64,000 nucleotides of DNA from Eutrigla gurnardus (GCA_963514095.1 OY741267.1:7842048-7906047); one strand, 5' to 3'. Shown: positions 53,239 to 62,880, counted from the stretch's first letter. Made by a program: numbers and translations. Notes: a model not told the origin generated them from the sequence alone.

Positions 53239-53324
53239 CACAGTGGATTCTGAACAAAAACTGCATGGACTTTTGTCATTATTAGGATGGATTAATTGTA
53301 ACTTATAAGAAAGGGTTAAAAAAT

Positions 53325-53347
53325 GGGGGGGGGGGGGGGGGGGGGGG
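53325..53347 (+). repeat. G23 homopolymer
   Basis: A run of 23 G next to the F-A-K-G segment. The duplicated block has an interrupted G-run at the same place (54147-54169), so the tract predates the duplication. Confidence 0.9.
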
Positions 53348-53527
53348 CATTTTAAACAAATAAAGCAGTGAAGTAAACTTAAATTTATATTTTTGTTATT
53401 ATCTATTAATTATACTATACTGCTACTGTAGCTAAAAAACATGTACTAAATAAAACCAACTTGTTTTAACTGCAACTCCAGATATGAAGTTTTTTCTGAA
53501 AACATAAGAAATAAATAACATACTTAC

Positions 53528-53574
53528 TGGAGACAAATGTTGGTTTAAGCCAGATCCAGAATTTTCAAAATCTT
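53528..53574 (-). pseudogene. TRAJ: TRAJ relic, duplicate of the J at 54343
   Basis: The GTAAGT donor and about 30 bases including a TCTGGATCTGGC block match the J at 54343. A small deletion shifts the frame and the 5' half with its signal is gone. Confidence 0.65.
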
Positions 53575-53658
53575 ACCATTAAAGTTACTTTAATCTCAGA
53601 ACCCCAAATTTAAAAATGTTTAAGTTTCAGATAAAATGATGATCATAATTGAACTTAC

Positions 53659-53721
53659 TTTCCTCCACCGACAATTTGATGCCCTCCCCAAAAAGTATTT
53701 TCCGGTTTCCCATTCCAGTCA
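53659..53721 (-). CDS. TRAJ: TRAJ segment TGMGNRKILFGEGIKLSVEE
   Basis: A 63-nt J with F-G-E-G, a GTAAGT donor, heptamer CACTGTG (53722-53728), 12-bp spacer and nonamer GTTTGTTGT (53741-53749; 7 of 9). It looks usable and is the parent or sister of the relic near 53000. Confidence 0.9.
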
Positions 53722-53996
53722 CACAGTGTTTGAGCCCTCAACAACAAACTGCAACATAAATAGCCCGTCCATAATAAATTGTATCACATCATCTGCAAAC
53801 AGCAGTACTTTTACTGACAGACCATTAATAACAGTATGGCTATAAGCTTCTGTTAAACTTTTTTATTCATCTGAATAATTTCTGTGAGTTATTTTGAGTT
53901 CATGTTGAAATTCATAAGGCTGCAGTTGCCTGTTACCTTTTATGTGATTTTTTTTAATGCATAATCTCTTCAGTTATTACAATTAGTAATACTCAC

Positions 53997-54059
53997 AGAT
54001 TTCTAATGTTAGTTTGGTCCCTTTTCCAAAAATCTGTCTCGTGTTTCCTCCAGTAGTCA
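53997..54059 (-). CDS. TRAJ: TRAJ segment TTGGNTRQIFGKGTKLTLEI
   Basis: A 63-nt J with F-G-K-G-T, a GTGAGT donor, heptamer CACTGTG (54060-54066), 12-bp spacer and nonamer AGTTTTCGT (54079-54087). It is the intact sister of the F-A-K-G segment at 53176. Confidence 0.9.
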
Positions 54060-54342
54060 CACAGTGGATCCTATCTGAACGAAAACTGCATGGACTTTTA
54101 TCATTATTAGGATGGAATAATTGTAACTAATTTGAAAGGGTTAAAAGGGGGGTGGGGGGGTGGGGGGGGTGTAGTAATAAATCATTACGCGAAGTAAGTA
54201 ACTGGTTGATTCATCACTCACACATCTTTTTTTAATAAAAGGCAGTGAATATGGCATGTTAGAAATAAAGGAGCAAACGTGATATCATATGAAGTTGTTA
54301 CTTAAATCATAAAAAATAAAGAGGATATTTAGTTTTACTTAC

Positions 54343-54405
54343 TGGAGACAACTGTCAGTTTAATGCCAGATCCAAAAGTTAGTTTAGACACTCCAGAGTT
54401 TGTCA
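54343..54405 (-). CDS. TRAJ: TRAJ segment TNSGVSKLTFGSGIKLTVVS
   Basis: A 63-nt J with F-G-S-G, a GTAAGT donor, heptamer CACAGTG in J orientation (54406-54412), 12-bp spacer and nonamer GGTTTATGT (54425-54433; 8 of 9). It is the intact sister of the relic at 53528. Confidence 0.92.
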
Positions 54406-54433
54406 CACTGTGAGAAATACAACCACATAAACC

Positions 54434-55002
54434 CAGATATAGACGACTGTCGTTCGTGTTGTTCATAGAATGTTTCTATGACTTCTGAGGAACTTTGGAG
54501 GGTATAATTATTTTAACATTGTAAGTATTTATTGTTATTAATTAATCATGCTGGTCACAATCATGTCCAAATATTAATTTAATTAAATGTTTCTGTATAA
54601 CTTTTTCTGCATAATTTGCCAACTGCTTGTTTAACAAGTCAAATAACAAATGGAAATAAGGACTATGCTGCGACTTCGACATTTTGAGAAAGATAGTATT
54701 GTTCATTTAATGACATTCAACGCCTATTGAGGGAAATTTGTGATTTGAGGAATATTTCATTTTGGAACTGTGCTGGATTTCTATTTTTCAAAGTAGGATT
54801 TTTTACTGCAATAATTTGCTAAAACATATTATCTTAATTGGTGTTGATTCCAAATAATACCTTGACATGAACAGCCAACAAACACTTGTTAAGTAATGCG
54901 ATTACGTTGGTTACGTTGACTTGTCAATACCAAAATAACTTTCAACAAACAGTTCAATACATCATATATATTCAAATATATACACGTATTTTGGATACTC
55001 AC
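54434..55002. other. No J segment seen
   Basis: AT-rich spacer of the array. Confidence 0.4.
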
Positions 55003-55068
55003 TGGTTTCTATAATTAGTTTGGTTGTTTCTCCAAAAAAGAGTTTCAAGTTTCCTCCTCCAGCAGTCA
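55003..55068 (-). CDS. TRAJ: TRAJ segment with F-G-E-T motif
   Basis: The 66-nt J reads AGGGNLKLFFGETTKLIIET after an initial Thr, with a GTGAGT donor. The second motif Gly is Thr. The heptamer is TTCTGTG (55069-55075), altered at its outer end but keeping the three bases next to the coding end. The 12-bp spacer leads to a weak nonamer AGTAATTGT (55088-55096). It is related to the next J. Confidence 0.82.
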
Positions 55069-55287
55069 CACAGAAAGTCTGATCTGAACAATTACTGTAT
55101 GGACTAATTTTGCTACAATAAACACTAATTACACCTAAATAAAAAGCATACATTGATGATCAAGATGTTAAAGCAGTAAAAGTAACTTGCAAATGTCTTT
55201 ATATTCTACACATGAATTTGCTTTACTTTGTGTAAATCAAATCTTGGCATAAACAAAGTTTTGAATTTATAAATTATTGCTACTTAC

Positions 55288-55353
55288 TGCATTCTACAAT
55301 TAGTTTGGTTCCTTCTCCAAACAGCATTTTCGAGTTTCCTGCTCCATAAGTCA
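55288..55353 (-). CDS. TRAJ: TRAJ segment ...GNSKMLFGEGTKLIVEC
   Basis: A 66-nt J starting TYGAGNSKM, with F-G-E-G-T, a GTAAGT donor, heptamer TACTGTG (55354-55360), 12-bp spacer and nonamer AGTTATTGT (55373-55381; 7 of 9). It looks usable. Confidence 0.9.
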
Positions 55354-55656
55354 CACAGTAGATCTGAGATCAACAATAACTACATGGTCTGAATAGCCAT
55401 AACTTGCATGAATAGCAACAACTAATATAGCTACTTGACACTTAACCAATATAGTGTTTACAATTAAATAAGAGGAAAAACAGTTACACAATTGTTTTGT
55501 ACTAAAATAACAATGTTTAGGGTTTCATAATATGATGACGGCTAGGCTAAAATATCAAAATATGGCACACCTTTGTATAAGAATGTTAAATTATATTGAT
55601 AGAGATACAGTATACAAATCTAAATTAAAATCTGTTATTGCATTGTTTGAGTATAT

Positions 55657-56019
55657 GGGCCCTAGTTTCGTGGCGCAGCGCAGGGCGGCACAGGGTGGCG
55701 GAGCCAGCGCAATGCAAGTTTCGACCCACGCAGCCTTGCGCACGGTCAGTTTGGCAGTTTGGTGGATCGCCTGCGCCAAGATGGGTGTGGCGGCGCAGCA
55801 GGGGGAGGCGTCACAGATTCAGCTTGGCGTAGCGGAAGTTTCGTGGCAAAAAGCCTCGCCAAAAACTTGCGCGGGTGGGCGAGACGGGAGGTGTGCCTGC
55901 GCGAGTCTGCACGAGCCTGCGCAGTGCACGAAACTTGCAAAGTCCAGGCGGACACACCCCGTCGGCGTGGCGCAGGTGCGCTGAGAGCTGACTGCGCCTG
56001 GTCTACGAAACTAGGGCCC
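55657..56019. mobile_element. GC-rich MITE with GGGCCCTAGTTTCG inverted ends inside the J array
   Basis: The element starts GGGCCCTAGTTTCGTGG and ends in the inverse CTACGAAACTAGGGCCC. A 3-bp TAT direct repeat stands on both sides (55654-55656 and 56020-56022). It is 363 bp, strongly GC-rich with many GCGC and CGC steps in an otherwise AT-rich locus, and partly self-complementary. It encodes nothing convincing. The superfamily is not certain. Confidence 0.85.
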
Positions 56020-56520
56020 TATGTGTTATACAAGGTTTTAATTAATCATTAGTCACTAAGTCTAGCTAATAATATTGAGCGACATCCTCTTCAAATGTTT
56101 TAGTTTTAGAAATTGTTTAAGACTAGTTTCAGTTTTGATGGGCAAAATCATCAGAGGTCCACCAAAGCCCTCAAAAGTTTTACTTCACCAAATGCTGAAA
56201 ATTGCTATTGTTTTTCAGTTGACATTTAATATTCCCAACACTTTTCCTTTAAATATCACCTATCCTCCTATTACAACTTGTCATTAAAATTAAATATGAA
56301 ATAGTATCGTAAAACAATGACATTTCTCAAACTAAGCAAAGGTAAAGACAACTTTAAGTTTTGTAGGCTTTACGTTTTTCTGATAATTTCATGGATATTT
56401 TGTATAGTAGTAAAGTAGAGTTACTAAATTATACATTGCTGTTATGATTCATATATTCAGCGCTAGTTGTTTTTTAAAGATGCTCTAGGCATGACGTTAA
56501 TGATCAATGTCAGTACTCAC

Positions 56521-56580
56521 TGGGTTCAATGTTTAATCTGGTTCCACTTCCAAACGTCAACTTTGTTCTACGTCCATTCA
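56521..56580 (-). CDS. TRAJ: TRAJ segment NGRRTKLTFGSGTRLNIEP
   Basis: A 60-nt J of the FGSGTRLNIEP subfamily with a GTGAGT donor. The heptamer (CATAATA on plus, 56581-56587) departs strongly from CACAGTG, including its CAC end. The 12-bp spacer TGAAGCACCATA and nonamer ACACAAACT (56600-56608) are those of the subfamily. Coding is intact but rearrangement may be poor. Confidence 0.82.
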
Positions 56581-56908
56581 CATAATATGAAGCACCATAA
56601 CACAAACTGAGCAGTGACCAACACAATCAGACTCTTCATAAATCAGAGAAATTAATTTGATAATTAAAGAAAATATGGTCACTTTCTTTCTCTCGTATAT
56701 TTCACCATTTTTACATTTCCATCTGAATGATTGTTTCAATTGTAATAAGACGGTTCTTTCATTAAAATGCAATAGTATATAAATTAAATATCAACCTTTA
56801 CTGTGTAGACACTGAATTGACTATTTTGGAAATTGCATGTTTTCTCGTCAAATATCCCTTTAAAAAAGGTTCATATAAATAATATTTAGAATCAATATCA
56901 GTACTTAC

Positions 56909-56965
56909 TGGGTTCAATGTTTAATGGGGTCCCTTTTCCAAAGATTACTTTGGTTCCGGTATTCA
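56909..56965 (-). CDS. TRAJ: TRAJ segment NTGTKVIFGKGTPLNIEP
   Basis: A 57-nt J with F-G-K-G-T, a GTAAGT donor, heptamer CACAGCA on plus (56966-56972), spacer TGAAGCACCATG and nonamer ACACAAACT (56985-56993). A Pro replaces the usual Arg/Lys after the motif. It looks usable. Confidence 0.88.
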
Positions 56966-57201
56966 CACAGCATGAAGCACCATGACACAAACTCAGCTGA
57001 GTGATGAACTAATGAGCTAACAATCAACTTGGTGTTTTGAGTTATTGTTAAATAATTAGGTAACAGTCTGACTGAAAACACTTCATTTTCCTGTTGATGT
57101 AAAATACTTACTACTCACTGTCCTATCCTTTTAGTTGTCATCGTTTCTCATATCTATTTGTCATTTGCCTGATGACTTTTTTTTAATTGTTAAGACTCAA
57201 T

Positions 57202-57264
57202 GCTCTCTCCTGTTAATTTCATTCTTTTTTCCAAAAATGACCTTCCAGTTTCCATAAAAAGTCA
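57202..57264 (-). pseudogene. TRAJ: TRAJ pseudogene with F-G-K-K and no splice donor
   Basis: It reads TFYGNWKVIFGKKNEINRRE. A heptamer GTCTGTG (57265-57271) is present, but the second motif Gly is Lys, no GT follows at the expected place (CATTGA), and no good nonamer stands 12 bp away. Confidence 0.7.
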
Positions 57265-57810
57265 CACAGACTACCGTTAGATCAACTATTTCCACTGTGA
57301 TACAGGAGTTAAATCATAGTTTTTTCACTACTTTCCATTTTATCAGATTTAATGTAAGTGTAGACATATGTCTAGAAATAACTTTCATGCTTACAACGAA
57401 AAAAGCTTTGACATTTATTAAATGGAAAGTTTTTACTGACACTACATCATTTGTAAGCTCCCAATGTAGGAGCTATCAGACATATTTACAAATAAAATGA
57501 AAATTAATGATTAAACTGACTCGGAGCAACGTTAGTGAGACTTTTGTCTCATGTACCAGTTTGTTTAAAATGGAACTCTTGAGAGGTATTTGGAAAGCAA
57601 ACGGTAGATTAAGTTTGTCAAAGAGCCTAAATATTTGGGGTTTTAATATTTAAATATTCAATACATGTTGACATTGCATTACCATAGTCTCTCATACACA
57701 CATACTTTGTGTTTTGGCAGATGAAGATGTGAAATATGGTGTCTCCTAAGAAAGTTTAATAGATAAATCTAGTATTATTAGTCTATTATACAGGTTAAAA
57801 TGATACTCAC

Positions 57811-57874
57811 TGGATTCAACAGTCAATCGTATTCCTTCACCAAAAAAAAAAAAATCTGATTCCTGTTCCAGTCT
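57811..57874 (-). CDS. TRAJ: TRAJ segment with a T13 run: ...SDFFFFGEGIRLTVES
   Basis: A J with F-G-E-G, a GTGAGT donor, heptamer TACTGTG (57875-57881), 12-bp spacer and nonamer AGTTATTGT (57894-57902). A run of 13 T encodes four Phe before the motif. Compared with its duplicate at 60174 (about 2.36 kb away), the run makes the segment longer by a number not divisible by three, so the frame from the coding end differs; junctional diversity can absorb this. Confidence 0.85.
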
Positions 57875-58151
57875 CACAGTATTTCTGACCTCAACAATAA
57901 CTACAGATCTCACATTGATGAATATAATAATATTGTCTGCAAATACTGATTTTTTGTTAATACTAAAAGACCTATTCTGTTTAATGTAATATGAGTTTAA
58001 GGGGCTGAAAATGGCATCTGAAATGATTTTTTTTTCCCCCAACAGCAATGCTAAACAGTGAAATTTTGGATGGTAATAGTGATGGAATTGTACCCCTGGG
58101 AGATTAGAGTGATTAAATATAAAATACTGAAATCAAACAAATCTGACTTAC

Positions 58152-58211
58152 TTGCTTCAACTTTCAGTCTGATCCCCGAAACAAAGATCAGTTTGTAAGT
58201 TCCAATATTCA
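58152..58211 (-). CDS. TRAJ: TRAJ segment with F-V-S-G motif
   Basis: It reads NIGTYKLIFVSGIRLKVEA with a GTAAGT donor; the first motif Gly is Val. Heptamer CACAACA on plus (58212-58218), 12-bp spacer, weak nonamer ACATTAACT (58231-58239). It is the sister of the F-D-S-G segment at 60632. Confidence 0.8.
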
Positions 58212-58633
58212 CACAACACAAAACACCAATACATTAACTCTGGTAGCTTTACATCAACAGGGAAGCAGCTCAGTTGTCCCAATGGGCTGAATAACCTTCT
58301 CTAATTCCAAAAGGCAAAAATCTAAAATGAACACCAACTTAAAGAATAATTCAACAGTGTCAAATAGTAGCAAAACAACTTGTACATTTGACCTTAACAG
58401 TATATCATATTAAAAATGTAAAATCTTTTGTGTTGAGTCTGTCATAACACTCTTGTTTTTTACTTTATAAGTTGATGTATTTATCTTGAATACATTTCTT
58501 TCTGACTTAGTTTGACTTGTTTGCTCGATTATTTTTTCTGATATGATTTTTTTTTATCTGCTATTCTGGTTGATGTATAAACTTTTTTAAAGACACCTCA
58601 TGAATATTGATTATGATCAATATCAGTCCTAAC

Positions 58634-58700
58634 TGGGTTCAATGTATAATAATGTACATTGAATTATAATGTATAATAACCTGGTTCCACTTCCAACGAA
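58634..58700 (-). pseudogene. TRAJ: TRAJ relic with internal insertion
   Basis: The plus strand has the subfamily start ACTGGGTTCAATGT and CTGGTTCCACTTCCAA, split by about 27 extra bases (AATGTACATTGAATT...). The donor is weakened to GTTAGG and the signal side is lost. The flanks match those of the intact J at 62818. Confidence 0.72.
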
Positions 58701-58916
58701 CTGAACAACTTAACAGTCTAAACTCTCTTGAATCTTTGGATAACTATGAAACTGCAGCATCACCCAGATAAAACCCCAAAAATATTGACATTTAGAGATA
58801 CAGGGGGTTTTACTGACAATATATTATTTACTACTTTGTCATATCAATGATAATATATGATAATAATATTCTAGATCCCCATATCCATAATATTTTAGAT
58901 CTCTATCCATACATAC

Positions 58917-58977
58917 TGGGTTCAATGTTTAATCTGCTTCCACTTCCAAAGATCAACTTCAATCCACTTCCAGTATT
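58917..58977 (-). CDS. TRAJ: TRAJ segment NTGSGLKLIFGSGSRLNIEP
   Basis: F-G-S-G motif with a GTATGT donor. The signal side carries a small deletion: the best reading is heptamer CACATGA (58978-58984), an 11-bp spacer and nonamer ACACAAACC (58996-59004; 8 of 9). Flanks match those of the relic at 63312. Probably usable with reduced efficiency. Confidence 0.82.
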
Positions 58978-59312
58978 CACATGAGAAGCACAAAAACACA
59001 AACCCAGCAGAGTAACTGAACCAAGCTTCATTAAGAAAATCATTGTTTTAACACCTGAGACTTCTGCCCGAGTTAATAAATTCCAGTTATTAAAATATAC
59101 ACATTATTGATTCAAAACAAATCCACATTATAAATCATATTCTATAATACTATTATATATTATAATAAAATGTGATGTATATCATTATTATGAGAGAGTG
59201 ATTTGTTTTTGTTTACTCTGTGCTGATTTTACAAGAAAAACACTGTAAAGTTTATTTATAAAAGGTTCACCATGTATAAATAATATTTATAGCCTAGTAT
59301 CTCAGTACTCAC

Positions 59313-59369
59313 TGGGTTCAATGTTTAATCTGGTTCCACTTCCAAAGACGATCTTTTGATTCGCATTCA
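59313..59369 (-). CDS. TRAJ: TRAJ segment NANQKIVFGSGTRLNIEP
   Basis: A 57-nt J with F-G-S-G-T, GTGAGT donor, heptamer CACAACA on plus (59370-59376), spacer TGAAGCCCCATA and nonamer ACACAAACT (59389-59397). It looks usable. Confidence 0.9.
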
Positions 59370-59559
59370 CACAACATGAAGCCCCATAACACAAACTCAG
59401 CTGTGACGAACAGAACATCAGTTTAGAAAACATCTATAGCCTTTTCGAAGTCATAGAAAAGTTACTAAATCACATTTTCTGCAAATTGTTTAACTTTTTG
59501 GAAACATTTCAGTTTAGGTAAATTTAAGTTTAGTCATTTGTTCTTTTTTTTTTGGCTAA

Positions 59560-59670
59560 GTCAGCGTATTACGGAGCCCCTAAAGGGTCATGGAAGGAAA
59601 AAAAAATGTTGCGAGATCTCGCAATACTTTTGCGAGATCTTGCAATACTTTTGCGAGATCTCAAAAGTTT
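59560..59670 (+). repeat. TTACGGAGCCCC repeat with GCGAGATCTCGC minisatellite
   Basis: After TATTACGGAGCCCCTAAAGG there are three near-copies of a 21-base unit, TTGCGAGATCTCGCAATACT, each holding a GAGATCTC palindrome. It resembles the terminal part of a dispersed DNA element and lies between two J segments. Confidence 0.6.
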
Positions 59671-60173
59671 TTTCACTACTTTTATTTTTTTCTAATTTAA
59701 TATTAGGTGCAAACATGTTTAGAAATGACTTTTATAACGTAAAAAGCATTCCGATTTTTAAATTGGAACATCTTTGTTACTGACACGACATGATTTGTTA
59801 AGTCCCAATGTAGGAGCTATCAGACAAATTAACAAACAAATTAAAAAATTTACAAGTAGAGCAACTCGCAGCCACATGTTAGTGGATAGACTTCTGTCTC
59901 ATGGACCAGTTGGTTGTGCAGTTGAAATCAAAACTAAACTCTGAGAGGTATTTGTGAAGCAAACAGTAGATTAAGTTTGTCATAGAGACTTAATATTTGG
60001 GGTTTTAATATTTAAATATTCAATACATGTAGACATTGCAATCACATATTGTCTCATACACCCATACACTGTTTTTGGCAGATGAAGATGTGAAATACTG
60101 TGTCTCCTCAGAAAGTTTAATAGTTAAATCTAGTATTATCAGTCTATTATATACAAGTTAAAATGATACTCAC

Positions 60174-60234
60174 TGGATTCAACAGTCAATTGTATTCCTT
60201 GACCAAAAATAAATTTTTCGATTCCTGTACCAGT
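60174..60234 (-). CDS. TRAJ: TRAJ segment TGTGIEKFIFGQGIQLTVES with a broken heptamer
   Basis: The coding part, F-G-Q-G motif and GTGAGT donor are intact. Compared with its duplicate at 57811, two bases are missing at the signal border, giving heptamer CTCAGTG on plus (60235-60241) in place of CACAGTA. The CAC that RAG cuts next to is lost, while the 12-bp spacer and nonamer AGTTATTGT (60254-60262) are intact. Confidence 0.82.
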
Positions 60235-60631
60235 CTCAGTGTTCCTGCCCTCAACAATAACTACAGATCTCACACCCATGAATGTAATAATATTGTTTGC
60301 AAATACTATATTTTTTTAGAAGACTAAAATACTTTTTTCTTTTTCATGTAAAATGTGTTTAAGGGGCTGAAAATGGCATATCTTATTATCTGAACTTTAT
60401 ATACAAGCGTTTTTCCCAACAGCAATGCTAATCAGTATCATGATGACATGTAATGGACCAAATCTAAATCGTACACGCACACTATCAGCCGAAGTGTTTA
60501 ATGTTAACTGTTGTGATCTTTGTTTATGAAAGAAAACATTAAAGAAACTGAATTTTGATGGAATTGAACACCCTGGAGATTATAGTGATTAAACATAAAA
60601 TACTGAACTCAAACAAATCTAACTGACTTAC

Positions 60632-60689
60632 TGGCTTCAACGTTCAGTCGGATGCCCGAGTCAAAGATCAGTTTGTAAATTCCAGTTCA
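60632..60689 (-). CDS. TRAJ: TRAJ segment with F-D-S-G motif
   Basis: It reads TGIYKLIFDSGIRLNVEA after a TGA at the extreme coding end, which junction trimming could remove; GTAAGT donor. The first motif Gly is Asp. Heptamer CACAACA on plus (60690-60696) and an ACAT-type weak nonamer. It is the sister of the F-V-S-G segment at 58152 but 2 bases shorter. Confidence 0.8.
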
Positions 60690-60717
60690 CACAACACAAA
60701 ACACTAATACATCAACA

Positions 60718-61387
60718 GGGAAGCAGTTCAGTTGTCCCAATGGGCTGAATAACCTTCTCTAATTCGAAAAGGAAAAAACCTAAAATGAATATCAACTTAA
60801 AGAAGAATTAATCAGTATCAGTAATAACTTTTGCGTTAACAGGAGTTGTGTGTTCCCAACAAAGTGACTCGTGATAGTCTCCTTTGTTTCCCTAGACCTA
60901 ACTAAGAGGTTTTGATGGAATATTTAAGCATGTAAATGTTTCACGATCAATAAAGAGACAAAAAGAAACATTTTTAACAAATTTGTTCAACAATCACTAA
61001 GTTTTGTAATCAACTGGACACATTTGCTAGATGTCGGTTAAGGAAGAATAGTATTAAATGGTGCAATAGATCAAGTCTGTGTAAAGTATGGATGATTGAT
61101 TTTAGATAGTTTGATGAGTTAGTTATTAGTTAACCTGGTGGCATTTGTCTCACAGAACCATGAAACCCTCAAAGGTCCATTAAATTCTTCAAATGTTTTC
61201 ATTCATCAAATGCTGACAAATCACTTTTGTTTTTCACTTGACATTAACATTTTCAAAATGTTGCTTTTGTATCTCATCTCCGTATCTTGTTGTAGAATGT
61301 AGGTAAAGCATTTTAAAACCAAGGTTGCCAAATTTAACTATTTTGCAATCAGATTTTCACGCAAAAAATGAAAAGAATGAAACTTAC
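60718..61387. other. No J segment seen
   Basis: AT-rich spacer. The first part repeats the flank of 58152 (GGGAAGCAGTTCAGTTGTCC). Confidence 0.4.
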
Positions 61388-61441
61388 TGGCATTAACATG
61401 AAGTTCGGTGCCGCTTCCAAAGATAATCTTATTAACATTCA
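61388..61441 (-). CDS. TRAJ: TRAJ segment NVNKIIFGSGTELHVNA
   Basis: The shortest open J here (54 nt), with F-G-S-G-T, a GTAAGT donor, heptamer CACAGTC on plus (61442-61448), 12-bp spacer and nonamer GCACAAACT (61461-61469). It looks usable. Confidence 0.88.
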
Positions 61442-61625
61442 CACAGTCTGAAGCCTCAGTGCACAAACTTCACTGACTTCAACAACAAAGGAACGGACAT
61501 GAACTTAAAATCTGGTAGCTGACTAGATTTGGAACCAAAATATGGTAAATTTACACGATGTGAATAGTGGAATTAGCTACTAATCCCACTATTACATATA
61601 TTACTAATCCCAGTGGGCAATTTAC

Positions 61626-61693
61626 TGGTTTCAATGGTCTACTGTCTGGTTCCACTTCCAAAGATGGTTTTGTATATTAACATCTAGCATTCA
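61626..61693 (-). pseudogene. TRAJ: TRAJ pseudogene with in-frame stop after F-G-S-G
   Basis: The motif region reads FGSGTRQ-stop-TIET, and a TAG also lies near the coding end. The donor is GTAAAT. Heptamer CACAATA on plus (61694-61700); no good nonamer follows, as an A-run replaces it. Confidence 0.75.
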
Positions 61694-61784
61694 CACAATA
61701 TGAAGCAATAGAAAAAAAAAATTAACTTAAGAACTGAACCAAAACTTCACTTTAAAAATAGCTAATTTGAATTATTGAATTTTA

Positions 61785-61842
61785 TGACGGGCCCTGTGAT
61801 AGACTGGCGACCTGTCCATCGTGTACCCTGCCATCGTGTAAG
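61785..61842 (+). repeat. SINE type A fragment
   Basis: GGCCCTGTGATAGACTGGCG then ACCTGTCCATCGTGTACCCTG is the central block of the SINE complete at 29081-29455. Confidence 0.75.
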
Positions 61843-62152
61843 TAGAAATATAGAATGAACTTGCCAACAATGCTTTTGAAATTAATATTAGATTGCCAGA
61901 TGTATTTATATTCCCTTCATAATAATATCTTTAAATATTGTGACCTATGCACATGTACACATATTTTCAATGCATGCAAAGTGTTTTTTGTGCTGATTTT
62001 ATGAAAATAATTTCCATAGCAGCCGTTCATACATCGATGTCCAGTTTAACAAAACGTCTTAACTTCTATTCTGTTTTTGTGTCAATAACAGTACATTTTG
62101 CCTTTGAACATACTTCATATGAATAATATTTATGATGTATATCAATACTCAC

Positions 62153-62209
62153 TGGGTTCAATGTTTAATCTGGTTCCACTTCCAAAGGTTATTTTATATC
62201 CAGCATTCA
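62153..62209 (-). CDS. TRAJ: TRAJ segment NAGYKITFGSGTRLNIEP
   Basis: A 57-nt J with F-G-S-G-T, GTGAGT donor, heptamer CACAACA on plus (62210-62216), spacer TGAAGCACCACA and nonamer ACACAAACT (62229-62237). It looks usable. Confidence 0.9.
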
Positions 62210-62237
62210 CACAACATGAAGCACCACAACACAAACT

Positions 62238-62817
62238 CAGAGTGATGAACTGAACCTGACCTTCGCTGAGATAAAAAATGTTTTTGCACTTGAGAGTTCT
62301 GCCTGAATTATTGCATTCCTTTTTTTTATGAAAATACAAATTATATTGATCAAAAACAAATCCACATTATAATTATTATTATTCTATGTTTTACATTTAT
62401 ACTATAACCCATTAAAGGTTTCTAGGGAGTTTTTCCTTATTTGATTCAAGCGTCCTGGGACAGACTGTAAACTGATTATGGGTTATATAAATAGCATTCA
62501 AATAAAAAAATATTTAAATGTTAATATGACCTAAACAGTAGATAATGAGCTATTTTAGTGTTGATACTCTCTAAAAATGTATATTCTGATATTTAGTGTT
62601 GAGTTCTTGATACCGCCATTGATTTATATTGATGATGTATTTATTTTGAATATCATTTATTTTATTGCTCAGTTTGACTTGTTTTGTAGTTTATTTTTCT
62701 GATATAATGATTATTATTATTATTTCATCTGCTATTCTGGTTTATATGTGTTCATGTATAAAGTTCGCTTTTAAAGACACCTCATGAATATTGATTATGA
62801 TCAATATCAGTACTTAC
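62238..62817. other. No J segment seen
   Basis: AT-rich spacer. From about 62590 it parallels 58430-58630, marking a duplicated block. Confidence 0.45.
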
Positions 62818-62880
62818 TGGGTTCAATGTTTAATCTGGTTCCACTTCCAAAGATGAGCCGATTGTTATTGCTAGTAGTCA
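62818..62880 (-). CDS. TRAJ: TRAJ segment TTSNNNRLIFGSGTRLNIEP
   Basis: A 63-nt J with F-G-S-G-T, GTAAGT donor, heptamer CACAACA on plus (62881-62887), 12-bp spacer and the best nonamer of the subfamily, ACAAAAACT (62900-62908; 8 of 9). It is the intact counterpart of the relic at 58634. Confidence 0.92.

Noticed and set aside
55532..56052. Open frames of 97-150 codons over the GC-rich block
   Set aside because: They lie across a MITE with inverted ends, show no domain, and occur in several frames at once because GC-rich DNA has few stops.
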